Made by a program: the position numbers and the translations under genes
Shown: positions 1-9,377 of the stretch, piece by piece
Layout: every line of letters begins with the position of its first letter
How positions within the stretch are numbered: position 1 is the first letter of the stretch
Assembly (NCBI RefSeq): GCF_041537925.1
Contig: NZ_JBGOSH010000018.1
Coordinates: forward strand, 1 to 64,000
Source: Ruegeria_C sp041537925
GTDB lineage: Bacteria; Pseudomonadota; Alphaproteobacteria; Rhodobacterales; Rhodobacteraceae
DNA: 64,000 nt
Reading direction: 5' to 3'
The notes under the pieces: generated by a model
Database searches by the model: none
Told to the model about the DNA's origin: nothing
What the model saw: the letters and a program-made list of their open reading frames with translations, nothing else

Positions 1-102
1 GTCATTGTCCAGCCAGATAAGAAGTGACCCGCGCTTCTTGAGCCCAGCATTGTAGTCAGACCAGTTCATGGTGCGGTAGCGGGTGGATGATAGATTACTC
101 AT
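1..102 (-). CDS. IS5-family transposase, N-terminal part only (runs off window start)
   Basis: Reading the minus strand from the ATG at 102 gives 34 codons, open to the window edge. The peptide has the Y-R-x-M-N-W-S-x-Y-N-x-x-L-K-x-R-G-S-L start typical of IS5-family transposases, close to the N-terminus of the intact transposase at 13299. The rest of the gene, with the catalytic DDE residues, lies outside the window, so intactness cannot be judged. Confidence 0.75.
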   Translation of the reverse strand, partial: MSNLSSTRYRTMNWSDYNAGLKKRGSLLIWLDND

Positions 103-170
103 TCACCCCGTTTAACCATATGGATTCACGTTGTGAATCCTTCGCAGAAAAAGTTCTGCAACAGCACCCA
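103..170. mobile_element. Terminal region of the IS5-type element, with subterminal palindrome
   Basis: Between the transposase start and the RND operon lies a perfect palindrome at 122-140 (7-bp arms GGATTCA/TGAATCC around five bases). About 10 bases further out is a sequence that, read on the minus strand, resembles the IS5 terminal repeat (GGTGCTGTTGCAGAACTT at about 152-169, compared with GGCTTTGTTGCACAAATC at 13236). The palindrome recurs at the same relative place in two other elements of this window. The outer boundary is approximate. Confidence 0.55.
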
Positions 171-201
171 TTGGAACTCGGTTACGGCGCAGAAATGTGT
201 C

Positions 202-3200
202 TCATCTTGAGATTTTCCGTTTGCCTGAGTCGCGCTCGCGCAGCCGTTCAATGATGACATACAGAACCGGCACCAAGACGAGACTCAGGGCCGTCGCAAC
301 GATCATGCCGCCGAATACAGCGGTTCCGAGGGATCGCCGAGCGGCAGAGCCAGCACCGCTGGCAATTACCAACGGGAGAACCCCAAGGATGAAGGCAAAT
401 GCCGTCATCAGCAGCGGCCGGATACGGATACGCGCGGCTTCCATCGCCGATTCTTCCACCGACAGGCCCTCTTGGCGCCGACGCCGGGCGAATTCGATGA
501 TCAGAATAGCACCCTTGCTTGCCAGACCGATCAGCATGACCAACCCGATCTGGCAGTAAAGGTTATTGTCGTAGCCACGCAGCCACTGCGCCACGAGAGC
601 ACCGAAGATCGCGAGCGGGACCGCTAACAGTACCATCAACGGCATAACAAAGCTCTCATACTGCGCGGCCAGAAACAGGAAGGCGAAGACAACGGCCAGT
701 GCGAAAAGGACCGGAGCGACATTCCCCGCCTTGATTTCCTGGTAGGCATTGCCTGTCCATTCAAAACCGTAGCCCTGCGGTAATGTCTGTTTCGCAAGGC
801 TGTTCATGGCGGCGATCGCCTGACTGGAACTGTGACCCTCTCCCGCAGCGCCGTTGATGCTGGTCGAACGGAACAAGTTGTAGTGGTTGATGGTACGCGC
901 CCCGATCTGGGGCTGCACCGCCACCAACGCGCTCAGTGGCACCATGTCGCCTTGGTCATTTCGTACATAGAGCCGACCGATATCCTCTTCGGCTTGCCGG
1001 GCATCCACATCGGCCTGCAAATAGACTTTGTAGACTCTGCCATAGATATTGAAGTCGTTGACATAGATGCCCCCCAAAAAAGTTTGTAGCGCATCGAACA
1101 CATCACTGACCGAAATGCCCTCGGTCAGTGCCTTGGTCCGGTCAAGCTCGAGATGGAGCTGCGGCGTGCTTGCCGAAAACGGGCTGAACAGGCCGGAAAG
1201 TTCGGGTCGAGCATTTCCTGCCGCAACCATCTCCTGCGTCACCTGTTCAAGATCCTGCAATGAGCCTCCGGTCGTATCCTGCAGTTCGAATTGGAACCCG
1301 CCGGTTGGGGACAGGCCGAAGATGGGCGGTGGATTAAACGTGGTAAGCACCCCGCCTGGAAGGTCATCGAACTGCGCCTGCGCCTTGGCCATGATCTCGG
1401 TCACGCCTTCGCCCGAGCCTTTCCTTTTGTCCCAAGAGTCGAGAATGGCGAACAGGTTGCCTTGGTTGGACGCAGTGGTGTTTGTCAGAAAACTGAATCC
1501 GGCAAATGTAATGACCCCTTTGACGCCCGGCAGATCATGCAGGATTTCGTAGGCCTCATCGACGACCTTCTGGGTTTGCCCGAGTGCCGTACCTTCCGGC
1601 GTCTCCAGGCTGATGATGAAATACCCCTGGTCTTCGTTTGGGATAAATCCCGCCGGTACGACGGTAAACATATAAACGGTACCCGCCAACAGAGCCGCGA
1701 ATGCCAGCGCGACCGGCTGCCAAACCCGGATGAACCATCCAACCACCGCCTCATAGCGCAGCGTAAACCAGGCGAACCCGGCATCGAAGCGTTGGATGAT
1801 CTTGGCTTTTGGCCGGGCGCCACCCAGCAATAGGCCACATAGGGCGGGACTGAGCGTCAGCGCGTTGATCGCTGATATGGCAACCGCCGACGCAATGGTC
1901 AGAGCGAATTGCTGGTAGAGTTTACCTGTCAAACCCGGCATCAATGCAACAGGTATGAACACCGCCATCAGGACAAGCGACGTGGCGACAATGGGGCTGG
2001 TGACCTCATCCATGGCCCGGCTTGCCGCTTTTTTTGCGTCGGTCTCGCCGTTCTCGATATGGCGCGAGACGTTCTCCACCACGACGATTGCATCATCGAC
2101 GACCAACCCAACCGCGAGCACGAGACCGAACAACGTCAGGAGATTGATGGAAAAGCCAAGCGCCAGCATCAGGGCGAAGGTGCCGATCAGACAGACTGGG
2201 ATGGTGATTACTGGAACAAGCGCTGCCCTTAGGTTGGGTAGAAAGATGACAATGACAAAAACGACAAGCAGGATTGCCTGTCCGAGTGTGAAAAGAACGT
2301 CCCGGATCGCCTCGCGATCAAAATTTGTCGTGTCATAGATGACCGTGTACTCAAGACCCTCGGGGAAATCCTGGGACAGCTCCGCCATGGTTTCGCGAAC
2401 CTGCGACGCAAGTTGCAAGGCGTTGGCCCCCGGAAGCTGCATGATACCAAGGCCCACAGTCGGGCTGCTGTCCAAGGTGGAGGTGAAGGAGTAATCTTCG
2501 GCGCCAAGCTCCACACGCGCCACGTCTCGTAGCCGTATGACAGCGCTGTCATCGCCTACGCCCAGAACGATATCCGCAAACTCTTCCTTGCTTGCAAGCC
2601 GTCCCTTTGCGGTCAGGGTGAGTTGGAATTTCTGGTTGTCGCCTGTCGGCGGCGCGCCCAGGGCTCCCGCTGCGACTTGCTGGTTTTGCTGGGTAATCGC
2701 ATCATACACGTCAGAAGCGGTCAAACCGAGGCTCGCCATCTTTTCAGGATCAAGCCAGATGCGCATTGCATAAACCCGCTCGCCCCACACCATGACGGTG
2801 CCAACACCCGGAATACGCTTGAGCCGGTCGGTTATGTGAATGTCTGCATAGTTTGAGATGAACAGTTCGTCGAACTGTCCGCTTGGCGAAATCAGGTTGA
2901 CCCCCATCGTCAGGTCAACCGACTCCTTTGTGACCGTCACGCCAGAGGCGACAACCTCATCCGGAAGCTGCGCCATCGCTGTGGAGACCCTGTTTTGTGT
3001 GTCCACAGCGGCAATACTAAGATCATAGCCTTCCTCAAAGGTGACAGTAATATTCGATGTTCCGTCATTGGAACTGGTCGATGACATGTAAACCATGCCC
3101 TGAACGCCGTTTATCTGCTCCTCCAGGGGAATGGTTACCGTTTCTTCGACCACCTCGGCGCTACCACCGGTATACGTGGCGCTGACGACAACTGTCGGCG

Positions 3201-3321
3201 GCACAACTTCCGGGAATTCACCAACGGGGAGCAGCGGAATGGAAATCAGCCCTGCGATCACTATGACCAGGGCGATAACCGAGGCAAAGACGGGTCTGAA
3301 GATGAAGAACCGGCTCAGCAT
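202..3321 (-). CDS. RND-family multidrug efflux transporter, inner-membrane permease (HAE1/AcrB type)
   Basis: The 1039-residue product is the usual length for AcrB/MexB-type proton antiporters, which pump hydrophobic drugs, bile salts or solvents from the periplasm through an outer-membrane channel. The first helix begins with the FFIFRPVFA motif of the family. The proton-relay aspartates of helix 4 are visible in the G-L-V-V-D-D-A-I-V-V-V-E-N motif, and the second half repeats the fold, as expected. The ATG directly follows the stop codon of the adaptor gene, so the two are translationally coupled. No outer-membrane factor and no local TetR repressor are visible, so the pump probably uses a TolC-like protein encoded elsewhere. 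Substrate is unknown. Confidence 0.93.
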   Translation of the reverse strand: MLSRFFIFRPVFASVIALVIVIAGLISIPLLPVGEFPEVVPPTVVVSATYTGGSAEVVEETVTIPLEEQINGVQGMVYMSSTSSNDGTSNITVTFEEGYDLSIAAVDTQNRVSTAMAQLPDEVVASGVTVTKESVDLTMGVNLISPSGQFDELFISNYADIHITDRLKRIPGVGTVMVWGERVYAMRIWLDPEKMASLGLTASDVYDAITQQNQQVAAGALGAPPTGDNQKFQLTLTAKGRLASKEEFADIVLGVGDDSAVIRLRDVARVELGAEDYSFTSTLDSSPTVGLGIMQLPGANALQLASQVRETMAELSQDFPEGLEYTVIYDTTNFDREAIRDVLFTLGQAILLVVFVIVIFLPNLRAALVPVITIPVCLIGTFALMLALGFSINLLTLFGLVLAVGLVVDDAIVVVENVSRHIENGETDAKKAASRAMDEVTSPIVATSLVLMAVFIPVALMPGLTGKLYQQFALTIASAVAISAINALTLSPALCGLLLGGARPKAKIIQRFDAGFAWFTLRYEAVVGWFIRVWQPVALAFAALLAGTVYMFTVVPAGFIPNEDQGYFIISLETPEGTALGQTQKVVDEAYEILHDLPGVKGVITFAGFSFLTNTTASNQGNLFAILDSWDKRKGSGEGVTEIMAKAQAQFDDLPGGVLTTFNPPPIFGLSPTGGFQFELQDTTGGSLQDLEQVTQEMVAAGNARPELSGLFSPFSASTPQLHLELDRTKALTEGISVSDVFDALQTFLGGIYVNDFNIYGRVYKVYLQADVDARQAEEDIGRLYVRNDQGDMVPLSALVAVQPQIGARTINHYNLFRSTSINGAAGEGHSSSQAIAAMNSLAKQTLPQGYGFEWTGNAYQEIKAGNVAPVLFALAVVFAFLFLAAQYESFVMPLMVLLAVPLAIFGALVAQWLRGYDNNLYCQIGLVMLIGLASKGAILIIEFARRRRQEGLSVEESAMEAARIRIRPLLMTAFAFILGVLPLVIASGAGSAARRSLGTAVFGGMIVATALSLVLVPVLYVIIERLRERDSGKRKISR

Positions 3322-4476
3322 TTAGCCATCAGCCTTGTCGCCATCGGAGCCGTCGGATGGTTTTTTGATTTGAACGAGCATGCCTGATCGGACACGTTGC
3401 TGACCTTGCACGATCACCACTTCAGCGTCCTTCAGCCCGGTCATGACGATGCGCCGGCCTTCATATGTGCGGCCAACGGTTATCCGGCGCATTTCTGCCT
3501 TGCCATCTTTGCCGACGACAAACACAAAGAACCCGGCCTGATCCTGTGCAATGGCTTCTGAAGGTACGGTCACCTGCCCCGACTGTTCGGTAAGCTGGAT
3601 ATTCACATTCGCATATTGACCGGGACGCAGCGTTTTTTCGGGATTGGGAAAAACCGCTCGCACGGCAATGGTACCTGTCGTGGGATCTACACTAGGACCG
3701 GAGAAGTCGAGCACGCCCGAATGGGGATGCACGCTTCCGTCAATCAAATTGATCTCCACCTTCAGATCAGGATTGGCCGATCTGTATTTTTCCAGCTCCA
3801 GAAATTGCGTTTCACTGGGGCTTACATAGACATACAGAGGCTCCATCTGGACAATCTCAGCCAACACGGTGTCATTGGCCGAAACGACATTGCCGACATC
3901 CTGATAAACCCGCCCGATGCGCCCGCTGATCGGGGCCGATACAGTGGTGTAATCAACGTTGACCCGAGCAGACTCAACCGCACCCTGGCTGCTGTCGAGA
4001 TTGCCCTGTGCTTCGGCCGCATTGGTAGTCTTTTGGTCCAATTGCTCCTGTGCGACCGTACCGTCACTCGCCAGAGCGGAAAACCGCTCCTTCTCCCTAA
4101 TTGCGAAATCCAGGCTGGCCTGGTTCTTGTCTCGCTCGCCTTCGAGGCGTTTGAGTTCAGTGGCGTAGGGACGTTGATCGATAACGAACAGAGTGTCGCC
4201 TTTGACTATATCAGCGCCTTCTTTGAACGGGCGGGCTTCAACATGACCATCGACACGCGATCGAATGAAAACCGTGTTGGGAGCTTCCGTACGTCCGGTC
4301 AAATCCAGAAACAGCGGCACGTCTTCTGCCGTCGCCTTTGCAACGACAACCTTCGGCGCAGTGATTGTTGTCTCTTCCGACTTGTCCTCATAGCATCCAA
4401 CAGTAAGTGCCAGCAGGCACAGAACCAATATCTGGGGTATGCCCCGGTTGCCACCTGTTATCTGCCGAAAACGCAC
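3322..4476 (-). CDS. RND efflux periplasmic adaptor lipoprotein (AcrA/MexA-like membrane fusion protein)
   Basis: A 384-residue protein with a lipoprotein signal peptide (lipobox L-T-V-G-C, Cys28) that would anchor it to the inner membrane facing the periplasm. It shows the lipoyl/barrel-sandwich half-motif (F-I-R-S-R-V-D-G-H-V), a helical hairpin around residues 95-165, the second half-motif (V-S-A-P-I-S-G-R-I-G), then beta-barrel and membrane-proximal domains. The start appears to be GTG at 4476, after a GGGGGA ribosome site. It bridges the downstream permease to an outer-membrane channel. Its TAA abuts the permease ATG, which supports a two-gene operon reading leftwards. Confidence 0.92.
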   Translation of the reverse strand: MRFRQITGGNRGIPQILVLCLLALTVGCYEDKSEETTITAPKVVVAKATAEDVPLFLDLTGRTEAPNTVFIRSRVDGHVEARPFKEGADIVKGDTLFVIDQRPYATELKRLEGERDKNQASLDFAIREKERFSALASDGTVAQEQLDQKTTNAAEAQGNLDSSQGAVESARVNVDYTTVSAPISGRIGRVYQDVGNVVSANDTVLAEIVQMEPLYVYVSPSETQFLELEKYRSANPDLKVEINLIDGSVHPHSGVLDFSGPSVDPTTGTIAVRAVFPNPEKTLRPGQYANVNIQLTEQSGQVTVPSEAIAQDQAGFFVFVVGKDGKAEMRRITVGRTYEGRRIVMTGLKDAEVVIVQGQQRVRSGMLVQIKKPSDGSDGDKADG

Positions 4477-4588
4477 TCATTCCCCCAAAGTAAGTCACCC
4501 TCTTCTATGAGTAGCCTAGTTTGAACCGTGTTGCATGAATAGAGCTTTGGCCGTATTTGCCCCTTTCCTCGGTTCATTATGCGACACG

Positions 4589-4884
4589 CTAATAGGCCGC
4601 ACGACCGAGGCGGGTCATGCGGTTGACGGCTTTGACAGCGACCCGGGTTTCGGTTGTCTGGGTCTCCATTTTGTGGCTGCGCAGGTCAGGCCCTATGACT
4701 TTCTTATAGCGTCCGATCTGAGCCGCACCGCGTGATCTCTGGCCATAACCGGTGGCCTTCTGCCAAGCCACGCGTCATTGCCGGCGATCATTTTGATATG
4801 GGCGTTGCGTGCTTGGCAATCGCCTGGAACGGCATTCTTCGGGGGTGCGATGACCAGTTCGACATCCGAACGACTGTGTTGCAT
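4589..4884 (-). pseudogene. Degenerate IS5-type transposase C-terminal relic
   Basis: Two overlapping minus-strand frames give pieces of the transposase tail: a segment with P-P-K-N-A-V-x-G (within 4693-4884) and one ending V-N-R-M-T-R-L-G-R-A-A-Y (4589-4771). Both match the C-terminal third of the intact transposase at 4925-5884, but the reading frame is broken between them. It lies tail-adjacent to the intact copy, as if one element landed at the edge of an older one. Confidence 0.75.
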
Positions 4885-5945
4885 GGATCAGGATTGAGGC
4901 GAGTTTGCCCCTTACCCCATCGGTTCAGAAGACGCGCTCATACTTCGCACGACCGAGACCGGTCATGCGGTTGAGCGCCTTTGATGCGATTTGCGCTTCA
5001 GCTATCTGACGGTCGAAATCACGCGCTTGCAGACGTTCACCGATAACTTGTTTCCATCTGCTAATCTGGGCTTCAACTTGTGATCGTTGGTTGTATCCCG
5101 TCTCCGCTTGCCAGTTCATTCGGCCGTGTTCAGCGATGGCAGCGATGTGGTGGTTGCGCTGTGCGTTCTCGCCGCGAACCGCGGTCTTCGGTGGAGGGAT
5201 AATGATCTCTATCCCAGACCCGAACCTGTCCTCCAGGCAGTCAACCACACCTTGGCCCTCATAGGCGCCATCTGCCAGAATCCGGCTCACATCGGCATCG
5301 ATTCCAGCAATCAAGTCTGGCAGCGCCGTTTCATCGCCCATATGCTCCGTGGTCAACTTCGAGGCAACGATATCGCCAGTTTCCGGATCGAGCCCGATAT
5401 GGAGTTTGCGCCATGTTTTGCGGGCTTTCCTGGTGGGGTGCTTTTCTGCATGCCAGCCGTCGCCGCCATGCACTTTCAGACCCGTGCTGTCCACAATGAG
5501 CGTGATTGGCTTACTTGCAGCTCGCCAGTGTGGGGTGATCCTCAGCCCTTTACCGCACCGCGACAAGGTCGAGAAGTCCGGCACCACAAGGGCCATGCCC
5601 ATCAGCTTGGCAAGCGACCGGACAAAGCCCTGAGTTTGCCTGAGCGGAAGTCGAAACACGACCCGCAGAGTGAAGCAGATCTCGATTGCCAGATCAGAGT
5701 ACCGCGCCTGTCCGCCGCGTGTCTTGCGACGTGGCGATGCCAAACTCTGCACCACATCATCAGACACCCAGATCGTCACGTCACCTCGACGCCGGAGGCT
5801 TTCGTTGTATTCCGAGCAGTTCGTGACCCGGTACTTTGCTTTGGGAAACTTGTCGCGACGGGCATCACTGAATTTGTGAGGCATCTACCGTCGCTCGCGT
5901 CAGAGTGAACGCAGGAGATACTGTGGCTCTGCAATCTATGCAACA
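4877..5945. mobile_element. IS5-family insertion sequence, copy A1 (apparently intact)
   Basis: An element of roughly 1.07 kb bounded by short inverted repeats with TGTTGCAT at 4877 and ATGCAACA ending at 5945, containing one full transposase gene on the minus strand. Relatives of this type (called type A here) recur at 30313-31140, as a tail fragment at 29755-29800, and at 50598-51674. The exact ends and target duplication could not be fixed by eye. Confidence 0.75.
4925..5884 (-). CDS. IS5-family transposase (type A, intact)
   Basis: A 319-residue DDE transposase that cuts and rejoins the element's ends. The catalytic acidic residues are visible: Asp in L-I-V-D-S-T-G-L-K-V, Asp in I-L-A-D-G-A-Y, and Glu in Q-R-S-Q-V-E-A-Q, in the order and spacing of the IS5 family. 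The N-terminus (P-K-A-K-Y-R-V-T-N-C-S-E-Y-N-E-S-L) is the usual IS5 start domain. The frame is open throughout, in contrast to the amber-interrupted copy at 50667 and the truncated copy at 30313, so this copy could be a source of active transposase. Confidence 0.92.
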   Translation of the reverse strand: MPHKFSDARRDKFPKAKYRVTNCSEYNESLRRRGDVTIWVSDDVVQSLASPRRKTRGGQARYSDLAIEICFTLRVVFRLPLRQTQGFVRSLAKLMGMALVVPDFSTLSRCGKGLRITPHWRAASKPITLIVDSTGLKVHGGDGWHAEKHPTRKARKTWRKLHIGLDPETGDIVASKLTTEHMGDETALPDLIAGIDADVSRILADGAYEGQGVVDCLEDRFGSGIEIIIPPPKTAVRGENAQRNHHIAAIAEHGRMNWQAETGYNQRSQVEAQISRWKQVIGERLQARDFDRQIAEAQIASKALNRMTGLGRAKYERVF

Positions 5946-6083
5946 ATGTCCATGTGACCAAGACTTCCTGAGTTTCCTTTGGCGAACTCGCGTGGCCCGC
6001 ATTGGCGGACCTATTCTTTTTCCGCCCGCATCCTGCGCCGTGCCGGTCGAGGGGCAAGCGCCGCGCGGAGCGCGCCGTTTCCG

Positions 6084-7364
6084 CTACCCGCTCAAATGTC
6101 GTCTGTGTGACGTGGAAGGGCGGCCCTGGATGTTGAGCCTTGCATCCGGGCGGGTGGACTGGCTGATGAGTTTGCCATTTGCCACGACGTGCAAACGCGC
6201 TGCGCGCAGCCGCAGAGCCTCGGTTGGAGTGCCAGCATCAAGCACGATCAGAGAGGCCTTGGCCCCGACGTGGAGCCCGTAGTCCTGCAAACCCATCGTC
6301 TTTGCGTTGTTCTCGGTCACCATGTCAAAACAGATCCGCATGTCTTCGGGACTGGTCATCTGCGCCACGTGTAGCCCCATGAAGGCCACGTCCAGCATGT
6401 CTGCGGTCCCTAGTGAGTACCACGGATCCAGCACGCAATCCTGCCCCCAGCCGACGTTGATCCCGGCGCTCAGCATCTCCTTCACACGGGTCAGACCGCG
6501 CCGTTTGGGAAACGTATCGTGCCGCCCCTGAAGAACGATGTTGATCATAGGGTTCGGGATTGCGTTGATCTGAGCCTCTGCGATCAGCGGAATCAGTTTC
6601 GAGACATAGTAGTTGTCCATCGAGTGCATTGAGGTCAAATGCGAGCCGGCCACACGCCCGTGCAGCCCAAGCCGCTGGGTTTCAAACGCAAGCGTTTCGA
6701 TGTGGCGCGACAGAGGGTCATCGGTCTCGTCACAATGCATATCCACTTGCAGGCCTCGTCCGGCGGCAATTTCGCACAGTTCAGTCACTGACGCGGCACC
6801 ATCCTGCATCGTGCGTTCGAAATGCGGGATGCCGCCGACAACATCCACGCCCATATCCAGCGCGCGGATGGTATTCTCGCGCGCAGTGGGATCGCGGTAG
6901 AACCCATCTTGGGGGAAGGCGACCAGTTGCAGATCGATATAGCCTCTGACCTTGTTTCGAACCTCAAGCAGCGCCTCGACCCCCAACAGCCGGTCGTCGC
7001 AGGTGTCGACATGGCTGCGGATCGCAAGCAACCCCATGCTGGCAGCCCAGTCACAGTAGTGCAGGGCGCGATCAATCACCTCGTCCTGGGTCATGATCTG
7101 TTTGAGTTCACCCCAAAGACCGATGCCTTCCAGCAGGGTTCCAGAGGCGTTGATACGGGGCAGGCCATAGGACAGCGCCGCATCCATGTGAAAATGCGGA
7201 TCGACAAAGGGCGGGCTGACCAGATCACCTGTTGCATCAATGATCTGCCCGGCTTCGGCAGCGCCGAGTTGATCTATGGCGGTGATCTTGCCACCTGCAA
7301 CCCCGATATCAGCGACTCTGCCATCCGGCAGGCAGCCACCCTTTACAATGAGATCGAACATCAC
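6084..7364 (-). CDS. codA: Cytosine-deaminase-like amidohydrolase (CodA family)
   Basis: A 426-residue metal-dependent amidohydrolase, last gene of the ABC importer operon; its ATG overlaps the preceding permease stop. By alignment from memory with E. coli CodA, offset by four residues throughout, the metal and catalytic residues are present: His57 and His59 (D-P-H-F-H-M), His210 and Glu213 (M-H-C-D-E), His242 (G-S-H-L-T-S) and Asp309. The residue after this Asp is Cys310, where E. coli has Asp314, which shapes the pyrimidine pocket. The enzyme may therefore act on a substrate other than plain cytosine, for example another aminopyrimidine, iminohydantoin or creatinine-like ring. Operon placement implies it deaminates what the transporter brings in. 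Confidence 0.82.
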   Translation of the reverse strand: MMFDLIVKGGCLPDGRVADIGVAGGKITAIDQLGAAEAGQIIDATGDLVSPPFVDPHFHMDAALSYGLPRINASGTLLEGIGLWGELKQIMTQDEVIDRALHYCDWAASMGLLAIRSHVDTCDDRLLGVEALLEVRNKVRGYIDLQLVAFPQDGFYRDPTARENTIRALDMGVDVVGGIPHFERTMQDGAASVTELCEIAAGRGLQVDMHCDETDDPLSRHIETLAFETQRLGLHGRVAGSHLTSMHSMDNYYVSKLIPLIAEAQINAIPNPMINIVLQGRHDTFPKRRGLTRVKEMLSAGINVGWGQDCVLDPWYSLGTADMLDVAFMGLHVAQMTSPEDMRICFDMVTENNAKTMGLQDYGLHVGAKASLIVLDAGTPTEALRLRAARLHVVANGKLISQSTRPDARLNIQGRPSTSHRRHLSG

Positions 7365-8305
7365 CGTTCCCCCTTGTTGAATGGCACCATGAGAGCGGCG
7401 GGAACCTCGGCCCGGCGCGACATCACCACCAGTGCCAGAATGGACAGGATGTAGGGCATCATCAAGAAGATCTGGTAGGGGACCTGCGCCCCGATACTGG
7501 TCTGCTGAACCCGGATTTGCAGCGCGTCGAAGGCAGCAAACAGCACCGCCCCTAGCAATGCCTTGCCCGGCCGCCAGGACCCAAAGACGACAAGGGCGAT
7601 GCAGATCCAGCCTCGTCCGTTAACCATTTCAAAAAAGAAGCTGTCAAAAGCGGACATGGTCAAAAACGCGCCGCCGACGGCCATCAACCCGCTGCCGACG
7701 ATAACGGCCCCCATACGGATGGCTGTTACCGAAAGGCCTTGCGCGGCGACCGCTGCCGGGTTTTCGCCTGCGGCACGTACGGCCAAACCCAAGGGCGTTC
7801 GGTAAAGAACCAACCCGACAAATGCAACAAGCACAAAGGCCAGATAGGTCAGCGGCGTTTGCGAGAAAAGAGCGGGTCCAAGCAATGGAATGTCCGACAG
7901 CAATGGGATTTCATAGGGCTGAAACGCGACGATCTTGGGCGGGCTGGTGACCTCTGGCAAGGCCAGCCGATAAGCATAATAGGTTGAGGACGTCGCTAGC
8001 AGTGTGACACCCAGACCGACGACATGCTGGGACAGGCCAAAGGGCACTGTCAGGGTGCTGTGCAACAGCCCAAACAACATCCCCACAGCCATTGCAACGC
8101 CGACACCAACCCAAAGCCCGGTGCCCGAATAGACCGCCATCCAGCCCGCGAACGCACCGGAAACCATGATGCCCTCGATGCCAAGGTTCAGGACACCGGC
8201 GCGTTCACAGATCAATTCGCCCAGGGTCGCAAAAATCAGCGGGCTGGCGATGCGGATCGCTGCCGCCCAGAAACTTGCAGTGAAGAGGATTTCGATGATG
8301 TCCAT
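7361..8305 (-). CDS. ABC transporter permease, BMP/nucleoside-type (YufQ/NupQ-like)
   Basis: A 314-residue, highly hydrophobic membrane protein with the N-terminal A-T-L-G-E-L-I-C-E-R-A-G-V-L-N-L-G-I-E-G motif that typifies the second permease of BMP-family ABC importers (nucleoside and purine uptake). It begins four bases after the stop of the other permease and overlaps the deaminase ATG by 4 bp, so all are on one transcript. It would form a heterodimeric channel with the 8310-9377 product. Substrate identity is inferred only from the neighbouring deaminase. Confidence 0.9.
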   Translation of the reverse strand: MDIIEILFTASFWAAAIRIASPLIFATLGELICERAGVLNLGIEGIMVSGAFAGWMAVYSGTGLWVGVGVAMAVGMLFGLLHSTLTVPFGLSQHVVGLGVTLLATSSTYYAYRLALPEVTSPPKIVAFQPYEIPLLSDIPLLGPALFSQTPLTYLAFVLVAFVGLVLYRTPLGLAVRAAGENPAAVAAQGLSVTAIRMGAVIVGSGLMAVGGAFLTMSAFDSFFFEMVNGRGWICIALVVFGSWRPGKALLGAVLFAAFDALQIRVQQTSIGAQVPYQIFLMMPYILSILALVVMSRRAEVPAALMVPFNKGER

Positions 8306-8309
8306 GGCG

Positions 8310-9377
8310 CTAGTCCCTCACCACGCGAAACCGCGTCAGCATGATCGCCAGAACCATCAGCAAAAGGGCGACGGCCAGCATGATATCAGCCAGATAAGTT
8401 GGCACGTCCGCGGCCCGGCTCATGCTGTCGGCGCCGACAAAAATACCTGCCACAAACAGGGCCGCAATCACCACACCCAACGGATTGAGCAGGGCGAGCA
8501 TCGCCACGATGATGCCGGTGTAACCAAATCCGGGTGACAGATCGAGGGTCAGGCTCCCCTTCAGTCCGGCGACCTCGGAAAAGCCTCCCAAGGCGGCAAG
8601 CCCGCCAGACAGCAGCGCGGTTTTGACCAGCACCAAATTCACCGGAATGCCCGCGAAACCTGCGGCCTGTTTGTTTAAGCCCACGGCTCTCATCTCATAG
8701 CCTAAGGTACTGCGGGTCTGGATCACCCAGACGCAAAGTGCCGACATGATCGCCAGGGCGAAACCCCAGTGCAGACGCAGCCCGTCGGCGATCCGTGGCA
8801 GGCGGGCCTCGGGGATCAGCCGGGCCGACTTTGGCCAACCCATCCCCATCGGGTCTTTCAATGGCCCCTCCAGCAGCATTGATATGAACAGCAGGAAGAT
8901 GAAATTGAAAAGCAGGGTCGTCACCACCTCATCCACCCCAAACCGGGTTTTCAGAAGCGCCGGTACCAGCAGCAGCACCGCACCCGCAAACACGGCAACC
9001 AAGGCAATTACAGGAAGGATCACGCCACTTGGCCACGCCAAGGTTCCGGTCCCCAATAAAACCGTGATAAGGGCCCCGGCGTATAGCTGCGCTTCGGCCC
9101 CGATGTTCCAGAACTTGGCCCGAAAGGCCACGGCAACGGCAAGCCCGGTAAAGATCAGCGGTGTTGCCCGGTTGAGCGTTTCAAGAAGCGCGAATTTCGA
9201 CCCAAATGCGCCCTTGATGATCAGGCCCAGAACCGAAAAGGGGTTTGCGCCCGCGATCATTGCCAAAAGCGATGCGATCACAATTGTCGCAGACAACGCC
9301 AATGCAGGCGGGACCAGTTTGCGCGCGAAATTTGGGTTGTTGATCGGTTCAAGACGCATGGGCAGTCTCGTTTTCAA
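8310..9377 (-). CDS. ABC transporter permease, BMP/nucleoside-type (YufP/NupP-like)
   Basis: A 355-residue multi-spanning membrane protein. The segment with A-F-R-A-K-F-W-N-I-G-A-E-A-Q is the family signature of the first permease in BMP-type importers, as is V-D-E-V-V-T-T-L-L-F-N-F in the middle. Its start lies inside the end of the ATPase gene (29-bp overlap), indicating translational coupling. With the partner permease it forms the membrane channel of the importer. Confidence 0.9.
   Translation of the reverse strand: MKTRLPMRLEPINNPNFARKLVPPALALSATIVIASLLAMIAGANPFSVLGLIIKGAFGSKFALLETLNRATPLIFTGLAVAVAFRAKFWNIGAEAQLYAGALITVLLGTGTLAWPSGVILPVIALVAVFAGAVLLLVPALLKTRFGVDEVVTTLLFNFIFLLFISMLLEGPLKDPMGMGWPKSARLIPEARLPRIADGLRLHWGFALAIMSALCVWVIQTRSTLGYEMRAVGLNKQAAGFAGIPVNLVLVKTALLSGGLAALGGFSEVAGLKGSLTLDLSPGFGYTGIIVAMLALLNPLGVVIAALFVAGIFVGADSMSRAADVPTYLADIMLAVALLLMVLAIMLTRFRVVRD

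Noticed and set aside
3616..4524. Long plus-strand open frame (302 codons) opposite the RND adaptor
   Set aside because: It is antisense to a clearly conserved gene, has no ribosome site or recognisable domain, and has the composition of a shadow frame.
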